From positions 60,105 through 124,104 of the forward strand of contig NZ_QGKS01000294.1 of NCBI RefSeq assembly GCF_003172935.1: a DNA stretch of 64,000 bases. Direction: 5' to 3'. This document shows, piece by piece, positions 6,842 through 15,461 of this stretch. The notes beneath the pieces were generated by a model. That model searched no databases. It saw nothing but the letters and a program-made list of their open reading frames with translations, and had not been told where the DNA came from. The stretch comes from Micromonospora sicca (GTDB lineage: Bacteria > Actinomycetota > Actinomycetes > Mycobacteriales > Micromonosporaceae). Position 1 is the first letter of the stretch. Every line of letters begins with the position of its first letter. Made by a program: the position numbers and the translations under genes.

Positions 6842-8569
6842 ATGCAGACGTTGGCCGCGGGAGACGGGTTGCTCCGGCGGACGGTCCGGGAGGGCGGCGG
6901 CTGGACGGCCGTGCTCGCGGCGGTCGCGCTGACCGGCGCGGCCGCCGAACTGCTGCTACCCGCGGCCCTCGGCCGCGCCGTCGACGCCGCCCTTGCCGGC
7001 GACTCCCGCTGGTGGGCGGTGTCGGCCTGCGGCCTGGTCGTCGTCCTCGTCTGCACCGACACCCTCAGCGACCTGGCCGGCGGATACGGTGCCGCGCGGG
7101 CCACCGCCCGGCTCCGCCGGCACCTGCTCCGGCACCTGTTCGCGCTGGACGTGCGCGCCACCCGCCGTCACCCGGTGGGTGATCTCGTCGGCCGGCTGGT
7201 CGGCCAGGCAGCCGACGCGGGACAGGCCGGCAACTCGGTGGTGCTGGCGGTGGTGACGGTGCTGCCGCCGCTCGGCAGCGTCGTCGCGCTCACCGTCCTG
7301 GAGCCGGTGCTGGGCGCCACCCTGCTCGCCGGTCTCGGCCTGCTCGCCGTGCTGATGCGCGCCTTCGTCACCGACGCCTCGGCCGCCACCGCCGGATACC
7401 AACAGGCCCTGGGCGCGATCGCCGGCCGACTGCTGGAGTCGCTGACCGGGGCCCGGACCATCGCCGCCGCGGCGACCACCCGCCGCGAGGAGGACCGGGT
7501 GCTGGCCGCCCTGCCGGAGCTCGGCCGGCACGGCCGCCGCGGCTGGGAGCTGCTGGCCCGGGCCAGCGCGCGTACCTCGGCGGTGGCGCCGCTGTTGCAG
7601 CTCACCGTGATCGCGGTCGGCGGGTACGCCCTGACCGCCGGCTGGCTCACCCCGGGGCAGCTGGTCTCCGCGGTCCGGTACGCGGCCATGGGCGCCGGAC
7701 TGGGCGGGGTGCTCGCCACGCTGAACCATCTGGTCCGCAGCCGGGCGGGCGCAGACCGGGTCGCCGAACTGCTGGCCCGACCCGTCGTGGCCGACGGCGA
7801 CCGGACGCTTCCGCCGGGCCGCGGCGGGCTCCGGCTGCGCGGGGTGAGCGTGCACGGCGATGACGGCCGGCCGATCCTGGCGGGCGTCGACCTGGATGTC
7901 CCGGCCGGCGCGACCGTCGCCGTCGTCGGGACGTCGGGCGCGGGCAAGTCCACGCTCGCCGCGGTGGCGGGACGGCTGCACGACCCGGACGTCGGTGAGG
8001 TGCGGCTGGACGGGGTGCCGCTGCGCGAGCTGGACCGGGCGGCACTGCGCCGGGCGGTGGGCTACGCCTTCGGCCGGCCGGTGCTGATCGGTGCGACGGT
8101 CCACGACGCGATCGGGCTGGCGCTGCCGGCCGGCTCGGCGTCACCGCCGGCCGACGGCAGCCCGGCCACGCCACCGGTCCTGAGCGCGGCCCGTACGGCG
8201 GCGGTCGCCGACGTCGTCGCCCGACTGCCCGACGGCTTCCGCACCCCGCTGGAGGACACGCCGCTCTCCGGCGGTGAGGCCCAGCGACTCGGACTGGCCC
8301 GCGCCCTCGCCGCGGAGCGCCTGCTCATCCTGGACGACGCCACGTCCAGCCTGGACACCGCGACCGAACACCGGATCGCGCAGGCGGTGGCCGGGCGAGC
8401 CGGCGAGCGTACCCGCCTGGTGGTCACCCATCGGGCCGCGACCGCCGAAGCGGCCGACCTCGTCGCCTGGCTCGACGGCGGCCGGCTGCGCGGCCTGGCT
8501 CCGCACCGGCGGCTCTGGGTGGACCCGGCCTACCGGGCGGTCTTCCTGCCGGCCGGTGACGGCTCGTGA
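6842..8569 (+). CDS. ramA: RamA-like ABC transporter, permease-ATPase half (SapB export)
   Basis: A 575-aa half-transporter: an N-terminal membrane domain of about 330 residues with six hydrophobic segments, then a nucleotide-binding domain. Visible motifs are Walker A GTSGAGKST (about 363-371), signature LSGGEAQRLGLARAL (about 474), Walker B RLLILDDATSS (about 495) and an H-loop VVTHRA. The residue after the Walker B Asp is Asp, not the catalytic Glu, so this half probably supplies a degenerate ATP site. ATG 6842 follows GGGAGG. The gene overlaps ramB by 4 bases, consistent with equal synthesis of a heterodimer. By position and family it exports the modified RamS peptide. Confidence 0.9.
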   Translation: MQTLAAGDGLLRRTVREGGGWTAVLAAVALTGAAAELLLPAALGRAVDAALAGDSRWWAVSACGLVVVLVCTDTLSDLAGGYGAARATARLRRHLLRHLFALDVRATRRHPVGDLVGRLVGQAADAGQAGNSVVLAVVTVLPPLGSVVALTVLEPVLGATLLAGLGLLAVLMRAFVTDASAATAGYQQALGAIAGRLLESLTGARTIAAAATTRREEDRVLAALPELGRHGRRGWELLARASARTSAVAPLLQLTVIAVGGYALTAGWLTPGQLVSAVRYAAMGAGLGGVLATLNHLVRSRAGADRVAELLARPVVADGDRTLPPGRGGLRLRGVSVHGDDGRPILAGVDLDVPAGATVAVVGTSGAGKSTLAAVAGRLHDPDVGEVRLDGVPLRELDRAALRRAVGYAFGRPVLIGATVHDAIGLALPAGSASPPADGSPATPPVLSAARTAAVADVVARLPDGFRTPLEDTPLSGGEAQRLGLARALAAERLLILDDATSSLDTATEHRIAQAVAGRAGERTRLVVTHRAATAEAADLVAWLDGGRLRGLAPHRRLWVDPAYRAVFLPAGDGS

Positions 8570-10338
8570 GCGGCGTACGCCGGGTGACCTGGCGGGCGCT
8601 GCGTGCCCGAGGACGGGACCTCACCCGGCTCTGCGGCTGGTCACTGGTGGAGGCGCTGCCCGCGCTGCTGTCCGGCTATCTGGTCGCCCGCGCCGTCGAC
8701 GAGGGTTTCCTGGCCGGACGCCTCCTCACCGGCCTGGCCTGGTTGGGTGCCCTCGCCGTGGCCGTACTCGTCGGCGCGGCCGCCACGGGTCGGGCGTACC
8801 GGAGCCTCGGCGCCGTGGTCGAGCCGTTCCGCGACGAGCTGGCCGGGCGGGTGGTCCACGCCGCGCTCCGCGAGGCCACCCGGGCCGGCGGTCGTCCGGA
8901 CAGCGCGGCGCTGGCCCGGCTGACCCACCAGGTGGAGATCGTCCGGGACACCTTCGGTGGCCTGCTGATGGTGACCCGCGGCTTCCTGTTCGCCGCCGGC
9001 GCGGCCCTGCTCGGCCTGTTCGCCCTGGCCCCGGTGGTGGCGGCGCTGGCCGCCGCGCCGCTGGTCGTCGGTCTGGCCGTGTTCGTCACCGCGCTGCCGG
9101 CGATGGTCGGGCACCAGCGCGCGTACGTCCGAGCCGGTGAACAGCTCGGCCAGTCGGCCGCGGCCGCCCTGACCGGGCACCGGGACGTGCTCGCCTGCGG
9201 GGCGCAGGCTCGCGTCGTGGCCGACGTGGAGGTACGGGTGTCGGCACAGGCCCACGCCGAACGGACCGTGGCCCGGATGGCCGCGGTACGCAGTCTCAGC
9301 CTGGGCATCGGCGGCTGGCTGCCGCTGGTGGTGCTGCTCCTGGCCGCGCCGTGGCTGGTCGAGCGCGGCCTGAGCGCCGGCGCCGTGCTCGGCGCGCTCA
9401 TCTACGTCGCCACCGGGTTGCAACCCGCCCTGCACACCCTGGTGCAGGGCGTCGGCGGTGGCGGCCTGCGGTACGCGGTCACCCTGGAGAACATCCTGCG
9501 CACCTGCCCGACGCCCGACGACCACCGCCCGCCGGCCCCGGCCGTCCGGGCACCGAGCCCCGGCCGGTCGACGGGACCGGCCGGTCCGGTGCCCGCGGTG
9601 CGGATCCGCGGACTGACCTTCCGCTACGGCCTGCTCGCCCAGCCGGTACTGGAGGACTTCTCGCTGACCCTGGCCGACGGTGACCACCTCGCCGTGGTCG
9701 GGCCGAGCGGCGCGGGCAAGTCCACCCTGGCCGCGCTGATGGCCGGACTGGTGCCCCCGCAGGCCGGCACCGTCCACCTGGCCGGCGCGGCGGTCGCCGG
9801 CGCCGAACCGGAGGTGCTCGCCCGGATGCGGGTGCTGGTGCCGCAGGAGGCGTACGTCTTCACCGGCTCGCTCGCCGACAACCTCCGCTACCTGCGGCCC
9901 GACGCCGACGACGCCGCCCTGGAGGCCGGCCTCGACGCGCTCGGCGCCCGCGCGCTCGCCACCCGCCTGGGCGGGCTGGCCGCGCCCGTCGCGCCCGCCC
10001 TGCTCTCCGCCGGCGAACGGCAGCTCATCGCCGCCGTCCGGGCCTGGCTGACGGCCGCCCCACTGACCATCCTCGACGAGGCGACCTGCCACCTGGACCC
10101 GGCGTTGGAGTCGACGGTCGAGGGCGCCTTCGCGCAGCGGGCAGGCACCCTGGTGGTAATCGCGCACCGGATCAGCTCCGCGATCCGGGCCCGTCGGGTG
10201 CTGGTGCTCGACGGCGACAAGCCGGTCGTCGGTACGCACGAGCAACTACTGGCCCGCTCGGCGACCTACCGACTACTCGTCGGTTGTTGGGACGACGTCC
10301 CGGTGCCGCCCGGCGCGGCGCCCGCCGGGCGGGTGTGA
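8566..10338 (+). CDS. ramB: RamB-like ABC transporter, permease-ATPase half (SapB export)
   Basis: A 590-aa partner of RamA starting at GTG 8566 inside the ramA stop (GTGA overlap). The N-terminal membrane domain spans about 320 residues. The ATPase domain has Walker A GPSGAGKST (about 379-387), a degenerate signature LSAGERQL in place of LSGGQ (about 480), Walker B LTILDEAT with an intact catalytic Glu, and H-loop VIAHR. The damaged signature here and the Glu-to-Asp change in RamA fall in the same composite ATP site of a heterodimer, the known arrangement in asymmetric exporters. It is convergent with the regulator at 10357, only 18 bases apart, with no hairpin between them. Confidence 0.9.
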   Translation: MSGVRRVTWRALRARGRDLTRLCGWSLVEALPALLSGYLVARAVDEGFLAGRLLTGLAWLGALAVAVLVGAAATGRAYRSLGAVVEPFRDELAGRVVHAALREATRAGGRPDSAALARLTHQVEIVRDTFGGLLMVTRGFLFAAGAALLGLFALAPVVAALAAAPLVVGLAVFVTALPAMVGHQRAYVRAGEQLGQSAAAALTGHRDVLACGAQARVVADVEVRVSAQAHAERTVARMAAVRSLSLGIGGWLPLVVLLLAAPWLVERGLSAGAVLGALIYVATGLQPALHTLVQGVGGGGLRYAVTLENILRTCPTPDDHRPPAPAVRAPSPGRSTGPAGPVPAVRIRGLTFRYGLLAQPVLEDFSLTLADGDHLAVVGPSGAGKSTLAALMAGLVPPQAGTVHLAGAAVAGAEPEVLARMRVLVPQEAYVFTGSLADNLRYLRPDADDAALEAGLDALGARALATRLGGLAAPVAPALLSAGERQLIAAVRAWLTAAPLTILDEATCHLDPALESTVEGAFAQRAGTLVVIAHRISSAIRARRVLVLDGDKPVVGTHEQLLARSATYRLLVGCWDDVPVPPGAAPAGRV

Positions 10339-10356
10339 GCCACCGCCGCCGGGTGC

Positions 10357-10941
10357 TCAGATCCAGCCCGCCTCCCGGGCGACACGCACGGCTTCCACCC
10401 GGGTACGCGCGCCCGCCTTACGGGCGATCCGAGCGAGGTGGTTGCGGACGGTGCCGCGGGCGAGCCCCAGCGACGCGGCGACCTCCGCCACCGGCGCCCC
10501 CGCCGCGGTCAACCTGAGGACCTCGATCTCGCGGCTGGTCAGCGGCCCGTCCGGGCGCAGCGCGGCGACGACGAGGTCCGCGTCGAGCACGGGCTCGCGG
10601 CGGAACAACCGCCGGATCCCCTCCACCACCCGCTGCGGGCCCACGTCGCTGCCGAGGATGCCGACCATCCGCGTCGCGGACAGCATGCCGCGCAGCCCCC
10701 GCGCCCTGCGGGGGTGGGCGAGCACCAGGAGGGGACACGGGCCGACCGGGCCGGGCACGTCCTCGGCGATGAGGTCCAGATCGGCCACCACCACGTCAGG
10801 GCGTTGTGCCTGTACCGCCGGGCGGACCGCGTCGCCGCGATCCACCTCCGCGACCACGCTGATGTCCTCCTCCGCGGCGAGGACGCAGGACAGCGCGCCC
10901 CGAACCAGGGCACCCTCCAGGGCGAGCAGGGTACGGATCAC
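10357..10941 (-). CDS. LuxR-family atypical response regulator 1 of the ram locus
   Basis: A 194-aa protein with an N-terminal receiver-like domain and a C-terminal LuxR helix-turn-helix (LTSREIEVLRLTAAGAPVAE, then GTVRNHLARIARKAGARTRVE). The GTG start at 10941 is preceded by AGGAAGG. The receiver is degenerate: the usual acidic pair after strand 1 reads ALEG, and the conserved Lys near strand 5 is missing (VGILGSDV). An Asp is kept at the phospho-acceptor position (PDVVVADLD). No histidine kinase lies nearby. RamR, the S. coelicolor ram activator, is also an orphan LuxR-type regulator. This one is a RamR-like candidate but less close to the canonical form than its neighbour at 11066. Confidence 0.85.
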   Translation of the reverse strand: MIRTLLALEGALVRGALSCVLAAEEDISVVAEVDRGDAVRPAVQAQRPDVVVADLDLIAEDVPGPVGPCPLLVLAHPRRARGLRGMLSATRMVGILGSDVGPQRVVEGIRRLFRREPVLDADLVVAALRPDGPLTSREIEVLRLTAAGAPVAEVAASLGLARGTVRNHLARIARKAGARTRVEAVRVAREAGWI

Positions 10942-11065
10942 GGTGGACCTTCCTGCGCATCTTCAGCATCGATCACTCAACGTCAGCATTCAAACACGCA
11001 CCTTGGGGTCCTGCACGGCTACGGGGCGGGCCCGGGACATGGCCGGCGGACCCGCCCACCGACCA

Positions 11066-11671
11066 CTAGAACCAGCCGTCACGCCGCGCGCGCCACACCG
11101 CCTCCATCCGGTTGCGGGCCCCCGTCTTGCGCAGAATCGCCGACAGGTGGTTGCGCACCGTCCCATGCGCCAGATAGAGCCGACGGGCCATCTCCTTCAC
11201 CGGAAGGCCCTCGGCAGCCACCCGCAGCACGTCCAGCTCCCGTGGGGTCAGCGGAGTCTCCGGGGGGCAGAGCACCGCCACCGCGGCGGCCGGGTCGATG
11301 GCCCGCTCCCCCGCGGCGAGTGCGCGGATCGCCCGGACCAGGTCCGGCAGCGATCCGTCCTTGCCGAGGAGACCCCGCGCCCCGGCCGCCAGCGCCGCCT
11401 CGGCCAGGGCGGGACTCCACCGGTGACTCATCGCCAGCACGGCGCTGCCCGGCGCCTCGGCGCCGATCCTGGCCAGCACTTCGACCGGGTCCGGCAGCTC
11501 CGGCGCCAGAGCCAGCACCACCACGTCCGGCCGGCAGCGCCGGACCACCGTCAACAGCTCACCGGCACCCTCCACGTCGGCGACCACATTCATGTCCTCC
11601 TCACTCGACAGCGCGGCGCAGAGCGCACCGCGCAGCAGACCCATGTCCTCGGCCACGACAACGTGGATCAC
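11066..11671 (-). CDS. ramR: RamR-like LuxR-family atypical response regulator 2
   Basis: A 201-aa protein starting at GTG 11671 (GGAGAAAC upstream); the frame is open for 50 more codons but those are Arg/Pro-rich non-coding sequence. The receiver begins VIHVVVAEDMGLLRGALC with the acidic E-D pair intact, and the strand-5 Lys is present (GLLGKDGS). The phospho-acceptor Asp is replaced by Ala in PDVVVLALAPE, so ordinary phosphorylation seems impossible. The LuxR domain reads LTPRELDVLRVAAEGLPVKE, then GTVRNHLSAILRKTGARNRM. The two adjacent regulators share layout and the final GW(I/F) ending and look like an old duplication. Assignment as the RamR counterpart rests on position and domain type. 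Confidence 0.82.
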   Translation of the reverse strand: MIHVVVAEDMGLLRGALCAALSSEEDMNVVADVEGAGELLTVVRRCRPDVVVLALAPELPDPVEVLARIGAEAPGSAVLAMSHRWSPALAEAALAAGARGLLGKDGSLPDLVRAIRALAAGERAIDPAAAVAVLCPPETPLTPRELDVLRVAAEGLPVKEMARRLYLAHGTVRNHLSAILRKTGARNRMEAVWRARRDGWF

Positions 11672-11875
11672 CACGTTTCTCCGATCTCGGGTACGCGTCA
11701 CGACGGCCATCGGCCCCGCAACTCTCGACGGGGCGGCACGGCCGGATCGGGCGCGACAGACGGGCAGCCCTCGTCCCGCCGCACCGCCGCGGTGGACGGG
11801 GCGCGGGCGCCGTTGGACCACGCCAGCGGGGCCGGCACGGCCTTCGGGCCGGCGACCGCGGGCGGGTCGTCCGGC

Positions 11876-13054
11876 TCAGCCGGGACGGGCGACCGCTGAG
11901 GGAGATCGTCCCCCGACGAGGACCGGCACCAGGTCCTGGAACTGGCCGGGCCGGCACCGCGACGGCCAGCCGGGCGCGCGGAGCAGTCCTGGCCCGGGCC
12001 CCGGTCCGTCCTGGACACCCACGGCAGCCTTGTCGGCGGGTGGGACGGGCCGGCCGGGTTGTCCGGACGACGCCGACTCCGGGCACGGCCGCGCGGCGCC
12101 CCGCCCGATCGGCGCGGCCGGACCCACCGGTCCGACGACGGACGCCGACGGCGGTTTCGCCATGGTCGGCGCAGCCCTCGCAAGCGCGGGCGCGGGCCTC
12201 GGGCCCCGGGGCGGCTCCGAGGCGGTGAGCGGACGGGCTGTCGGGCCGCTCGCCCTACCGGAGCCCGACTCGGCCGCCGGCGCCGGGGGCGGAGCGGTCG
12301 GGCCGGGCGAGGGCGGGACTGCCGGACCGCTGACCAGGCCGAGGACGGGCGAGAGAACGGCTCCGGCGGCCCGGATGAGCGTCGTGACGAGGGACGGAAT
12401 CGGCACGGTGTCCACGGCACGCACGACGTGCGGAAGCGGGGCGACAACCAGCGCCACCACAGCCGGTCGGGCCACGCTCGGCCCCGCCAGCGGTGTCGGC
12501 GACCTGGCGGGAACTCGCGGCCCCTGACGATCGGCGGACCGCCGCCCGAGGCCGCCGGCGGAATTCTGACGCCGATCCGCACGGCGTTCGGCAGGCCGGC
12601 CGGCCGGCCTGCCACCGTCTACACCGAATGAGAGCGGGGTCCGGGTCCGGGGCGCGACCACGGACGACGCGTCCCCAGACGACGGTGTCCGGGTCGGGTG
12701 TGTCCGGTCAGGTGCGGCGGCCAGGCCACCGACGACAGCGCGCAGCAGGGTCACGGGCCGGGCCGCGCCGCCCCCCGCCGGGTGATCCCGCCGGGCCGGA
12801 CGTTCTTGGCGAGCGAGCGATCCGCTCGAGTCGAGCGCGACGCGGATGTGCTGGTGGTGCTCACCGGAACCGGTGCGGTCAGCCGCGCTCGCGACGGCCG
12901 GCCCGTCGAACAGCGCAGCCACCAGGAAGCCGGCGCCCACGGCGGCCGCGATCAGGACGACCCGCCGGACGAACCGGGCCAGTCCGTCGGACGGAGGCGG
13001 CGCAGATCGCCCCGGCGCGGCCGCGGGAGCGGGTGGCCTGGCGGGACATCGCAC
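11876..13054 (-). CDS. Secreted Pro/Ala-rich protein, right member of the pair flanking the ram locus
   Basis: A 392-aa protein beginning at GTG 13054, about 10 bases after a full AAGGAGG site. After a Pro/Ala-rich start comes a signal-type segment: basic RFVRR, hydrophobic VVLIAAAVGAGFLVAALF, then VASA|A as a likely signal-peptidase site near residue 60. The remainder is P/A/R/G-rich with no enzymatic motif. A central hydrophobic phrase (SLVTTLIRAAGAVLSPVLGL) resembles the VLAPVLGLTGPIL phrase of the protein at 2327-3364, so I regard them as paralogs by architecture. It lies immediately upstream of the response regulator at 11066 on the same strand, 205 bases away, and could be co-regulated with the ram genes. 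Role unknown. Confidence 0.65.
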   Translation of the reverse strand: MRCPARPPAPAAAPGRSAPPPSDGLARFVRRVVLIAAAVGAGFLVAALFDGPAVASAADRTGSGEHHQHIRVALDSSGSLARQERPARRDHPAGGGAARPVTLLRAVVGGLAAAPDRTHPTRTPSSGDASSVVAPRTRTPLSFGVDGGRPAGRPAERRADRRQNSAGGLGRRSADRQGPRVPARSPTPLAGPSVARPAVVALVVAPLPHVVRAVDTVPIPSLVTTLIRAAGAVLSPVLGLVSGPAVPPSPGPTAPPPAPAAESGSGRASGPTARPLTASEPPRGPRPAPALARAAPTMAKPPSASVVGPVGPAAPIGRGAARPCPESASSGQPGRPVPPADKAAVGVQDGPGPGPGLLRAPGWPSRCRPGQFQDLVPVLVGGRSPSAVARPG

Positions 13055-13298
13055 GCGGAGACGACCTCCTTCCACCGAGAACGCTGACCCATGGTAGCGA
13101 TGCGATCACGCGAACGCACTCCGTGCAGGTCGTGGTGACGGCATGTCAACGGTTGACCCGATCGGCACCGGCGGTCCTCCGCAGCGCCGACCGCGGTTGG
13201 CGTCGATCTACGGGGCCCCAGCGCGCCCGTCATGCCCGTCAGGTCCGCTCGACCAGTTCTGCCCAAGTGGGCCGAGCGTCAGGGGCTTCCGCCGTACG

Positions 13299-14381
13299 AT
13301 GCGGCGAGTGAAATGGGCACGATCCCTCGTCGCGGTGGTGGCGACCCTGACCCTGGCCGCGTGCGACGCGGCACCGACCCGGCCGGCGGGTGGGCCCGCC
13401 CGATCCGCCTCCGTGGCGGCATCCCCGTCGCAGGCTGGACCCGCCGAGATCACGTTGGCCTTCGCGGGCGACGTGCATTTCGCCGACCGTACGGCCGGGC
13501 TGCTGAGCAACCCGGCAACCGCTTTCGGGTCGATCTCCGCCACCCTGTCCAGCGCGGACCTCACGATGGTCAACCTGGAGACCGCGGTGACCACGCGGGG
13601 CACCCCGGAGCCGAAGGAGTTCCACTTCCGGGCGCCGGCGAGCACGTACGGAGCGGTGAAGGCGGCCGGCATCGACGTCGTGTCGATCGCGAACAATCAC
13701 ACGCTGGACTACGGGCGGGTGGGGCTGAGCGACACCCTGGACGCGGCCAGGGCCAGTGGGGTCCCGGCCGTCGGGGCGGGCGCCGACGCGGCGGCGGCGT
13801 ACGCGCCGTGGATCACCGAGATACGCGGTACGACCGTGGCGTTCCTCGCCTTCAGCCAGGTCGCCGAGCTGTGGTCGTCGTGGAAGGCCACGGACACCGA
13901 GGCCGGCATCGCGATGACGCGGGACCTGAGCCGCGCTGTCGCGGCGGTGCGGGCCGCCCGGCAGCGGGCCGACGTGATCGTCGTCTACGTCCACTGGGGC
14001 GTGGAGGGCGAATCGTGCCCATCAGCCGAGGCGCGCGAGTTCGCCGGCGCGATGGCCGAGGCCGGCGCCCACCTCGTTGTCGGCACCCACGCCCATCTGC
14101 TGCTCGGCGACGGCTGGCTGGGCAGGACCTTCGTCCAGTACGGACTGGGCAACTTCCTGTGGTGGCGGGACGACGCCTACAGCAACGACACGGGGGTGCT
14201 GCGGGTGACCCTGCACGGGTCGGCGATCGTGAAGACCGAGTTCGTCCCGGCGCTGATCTCTCGGCGTACCGGCCAGCCCCGGCTCGCCGACGGGGAGGAG
14301 GCGGCCCGGATCTCCCACGAGTACGCGAACCTGCGCGCCTGCACCGGACTCGCCACGACGCCGACCGGCCAGTCGCGGTAG
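13299..14381 (+). CDS. CapA family lipoprotein (poly-gamma-glutamate capsule-type metallophosphatase fold)
   Basis: A 360-aa lipoprotein: MRRVKWARSLVAVVATLTLAAC has a lipobox with Cys22. The CapA/PgsA domain follows, showing ITLAFAGDVHFA (metal-binding GD-x-H), LTMVNLETAVTT (N-E), VVSIANNHTLDYG (the NNH-x-x-D motif), VIVVYVHWGVE (H-W-G) and VVGTHAHLL (G-x-H-x-H). These are the calcineurin-like metal ligands of the family, all present. ATG 13299 is chosen because the signal sequence starts there; the ribosome site is weak. CapA proteins act in poly-gamma-glutamate synthesis, but pgsB/capB partners are absent here, so the substrate is unknown. It is divergent from the Pro-rich gene, separated by 244 bases. 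Confidence 0.85.
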   Translation: MRRVKWARSLVAVVATLTLAACDAAPTRPAGGPARSASVAASPSQAGPAEITLAFAGDVHFADRTAGLLSNPATAFGSISATLSSADLTMVNLETAVTTRGTPEPKEFHFRAPASTYGAVKAAGIDVVSIANNHTLDYGRVGLSDTLDAARASGVPAVGAGADAAAAYAPWITEIRGTTVAFLAFSQVAELWSSWKATDTEAGIAMTRDLSRAVAAVRAARQRADVIVVYVHWGVEGESCPSAEAREFAGAMAEAGAHLVVGTHAHLLLGDGWLGRTFVQYGLGNFLWWRDDAYSNDTGVLRVTLHGSAIVKTEFVPALISRRTGQPRLADGEEAARISHEYANLRACTGLATTPTGQSR

Positions 14382-14498
14382 CCGGCCGGCACTGGCGGCT
14401 CCCCCTGTTCGACCGCTGGCTCGCCGGGATGTCCGCCGTGTGGTCGGAGGTCGAGCGCTGCCGCAGCGCCGGCGGAAACTCCTGAAACCGTGAGGTGG

Positions 14499-14534
14499 AG
14501 CGACGCCCCGGACGGTGTGAGTCCGGGCGTCGCT
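14499..14534. terminator. Hairpin between capA-like gene and alpha/beta hydrolase
   Basis: The arms 14499-14513 and 14521-14534 pair over 14 bp with a single bulged C and a 7-base loop. The hairpin lies between two convergent genes, so it may end transcription from both sides. No T-run follows. Confidence 0.6.
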
Positions 14535-14587
14535 GCTGCCCTCCGACCTGCGAAGCGACCGGTCCGTCGGCGGCGTCGGCCGATCCC

Positions 14588-15364
14588 CTAGGCGTCCAGG
14601 AACTCGTCGACCATCGGCGCCAGCCACTCGGCCCGCTGCGGGATCGAGGTGTGCGTGGTGCCCGGCAGGATCGCCAGCCGGCACCGCGGCAGCCCGGTCA
14701 GGTCGCCCGGCACCCCGCCGCCGAGCAGCTTGAACATCTCCACCGCATGCTCGGGCCGGACGATGTCCGAATCGCCCAGCACGAGCAGCACGGGCGCGGC
14801 GACCGCCCGGACCTGGTCGGCCGTCCACTCCGGCAGGTCACCGTCGAGCCGCTTCACCTTGGCCACGAGGTTGGCGAAGCCGGCCGGGTCCGGGGCGGTG
14901 CGCAGGTACTCCTCGTGGAACTCCGAGCCGTGCAGGTGCTCCGGCCGCAGGTCCTGGATGCCGTCCAGCAGGCCCGGGTACATGCCGTCGAGGGTGAAGC
15001 ACACCGACGCCAGGACGAGCCGGCCGACCCGGTCGGCGTGATCGGTGGCCAGCCGCAGCCCGACCGCGGCGCCCATGCTCCAGCCGAACACGTCCGCCCG
15101 GTCGATGCCGAGGTGGTCGAGCAGCGCCACCACGTCGGCGGCGAAGTCCTCCACGGTCAGGTCGCGGTCGATGTCCGGCGTGTGCCCGTGCGCCTGCAGT
15201 TCCACCGCGACCACCCGGCGGGTCTTCGTCAGGAACGGCAGGATCGTGCCGAACGACGTGCCGATCCCGGAGAGCGCCCCGTGGATCAGGACGAGGGGCC
15301 GGCCGCTGCCGGTGCCGTGCTCCTCGTAGTACAGGTCCAGGCCGTTGACCGGTGCGTAGCTCAT
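14588..15364 (-). CDS. Alpha/beta fold hydrolase
   Basis: A 258-aa hydrolase. It has the oxyanion-hole motif LVLIHGALSG, the nucleophile elbow GWSMGAA (Ser near residue 97), an acid in VLLVLGDSDIV and the catalytic His in LPGTTHTS near residue 231. ATG 15364 follows GAGAAGG. It is divergent from the large AfsR-like regulator with only 97 bases between starts; that arrangement and the repeats in the gap suggest that the regulator controls it. The substrate cannot be predicted; close relatives include small esterases, haloalkane-dehalogenase-like and lactonase enzymes. Confidence 0.85.
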   Translation of the reverse strand: MSYAPVNGLDLYYEEHGTGSGRPLVLIHGALSGIGTSFGTILPFLTKTRRVVAVELQAHGHTPDIDRDLTVEDFAADVVALLDHLGIDRADVFGWSMGAAVGLRLATDHADRVGRLVLASVCFTLDGMYPGLLDGIQDLRPEHLHGSEFHEEYLRTAPDPAGFANLVAKVKRLDGDLPEWTADQVRAVAAPVLLVLGDSDIVRPEHAVEMFKLLGGGVPGDLTGLPRCRLAILPGTTHTSIPQRAEWLAPMVDEFLDA

Positions 15365-15414
15365 GACGATGATCCCTTCTCGGACTCGCTGACACCCACA
15401 CCGTGCGCCGCCCC

Positions 15415-15444
15415 GCTTACGGTCGACTTCCGACCGGCTTACGG
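15415..15444. promoter_or_regulatory. Direct repeats GCTTACGG around a small dyad in the hydrolase/AfsR-like intergenic region
   Basis: GCTTACGG occurs at 15415-15422 and 15437-15444, a 22-base period (two helical turns). CGGTCG-N5-CGACCG (15420-15436) lies between them. Proteins with OmpR-type winged helices of the SARP/AfsR class bind direct repeats at 11- or 22-base spacing, so this is a candidate autoregulatory site of the adjacent regulator. The second copy ends 17 bases before its ATG. Confidence 0.45.
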
Positions 15445-15461
15445 CTTGTAAGGTGGCCGGC

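Noticed and set aside
12059..12631. Plus-strand Arg/Pro-rich frames over the right Pro-rich gene
   Set aside because: No ribosome site or motif; the minus strand has a signal peptide and an AAGGAGG site.
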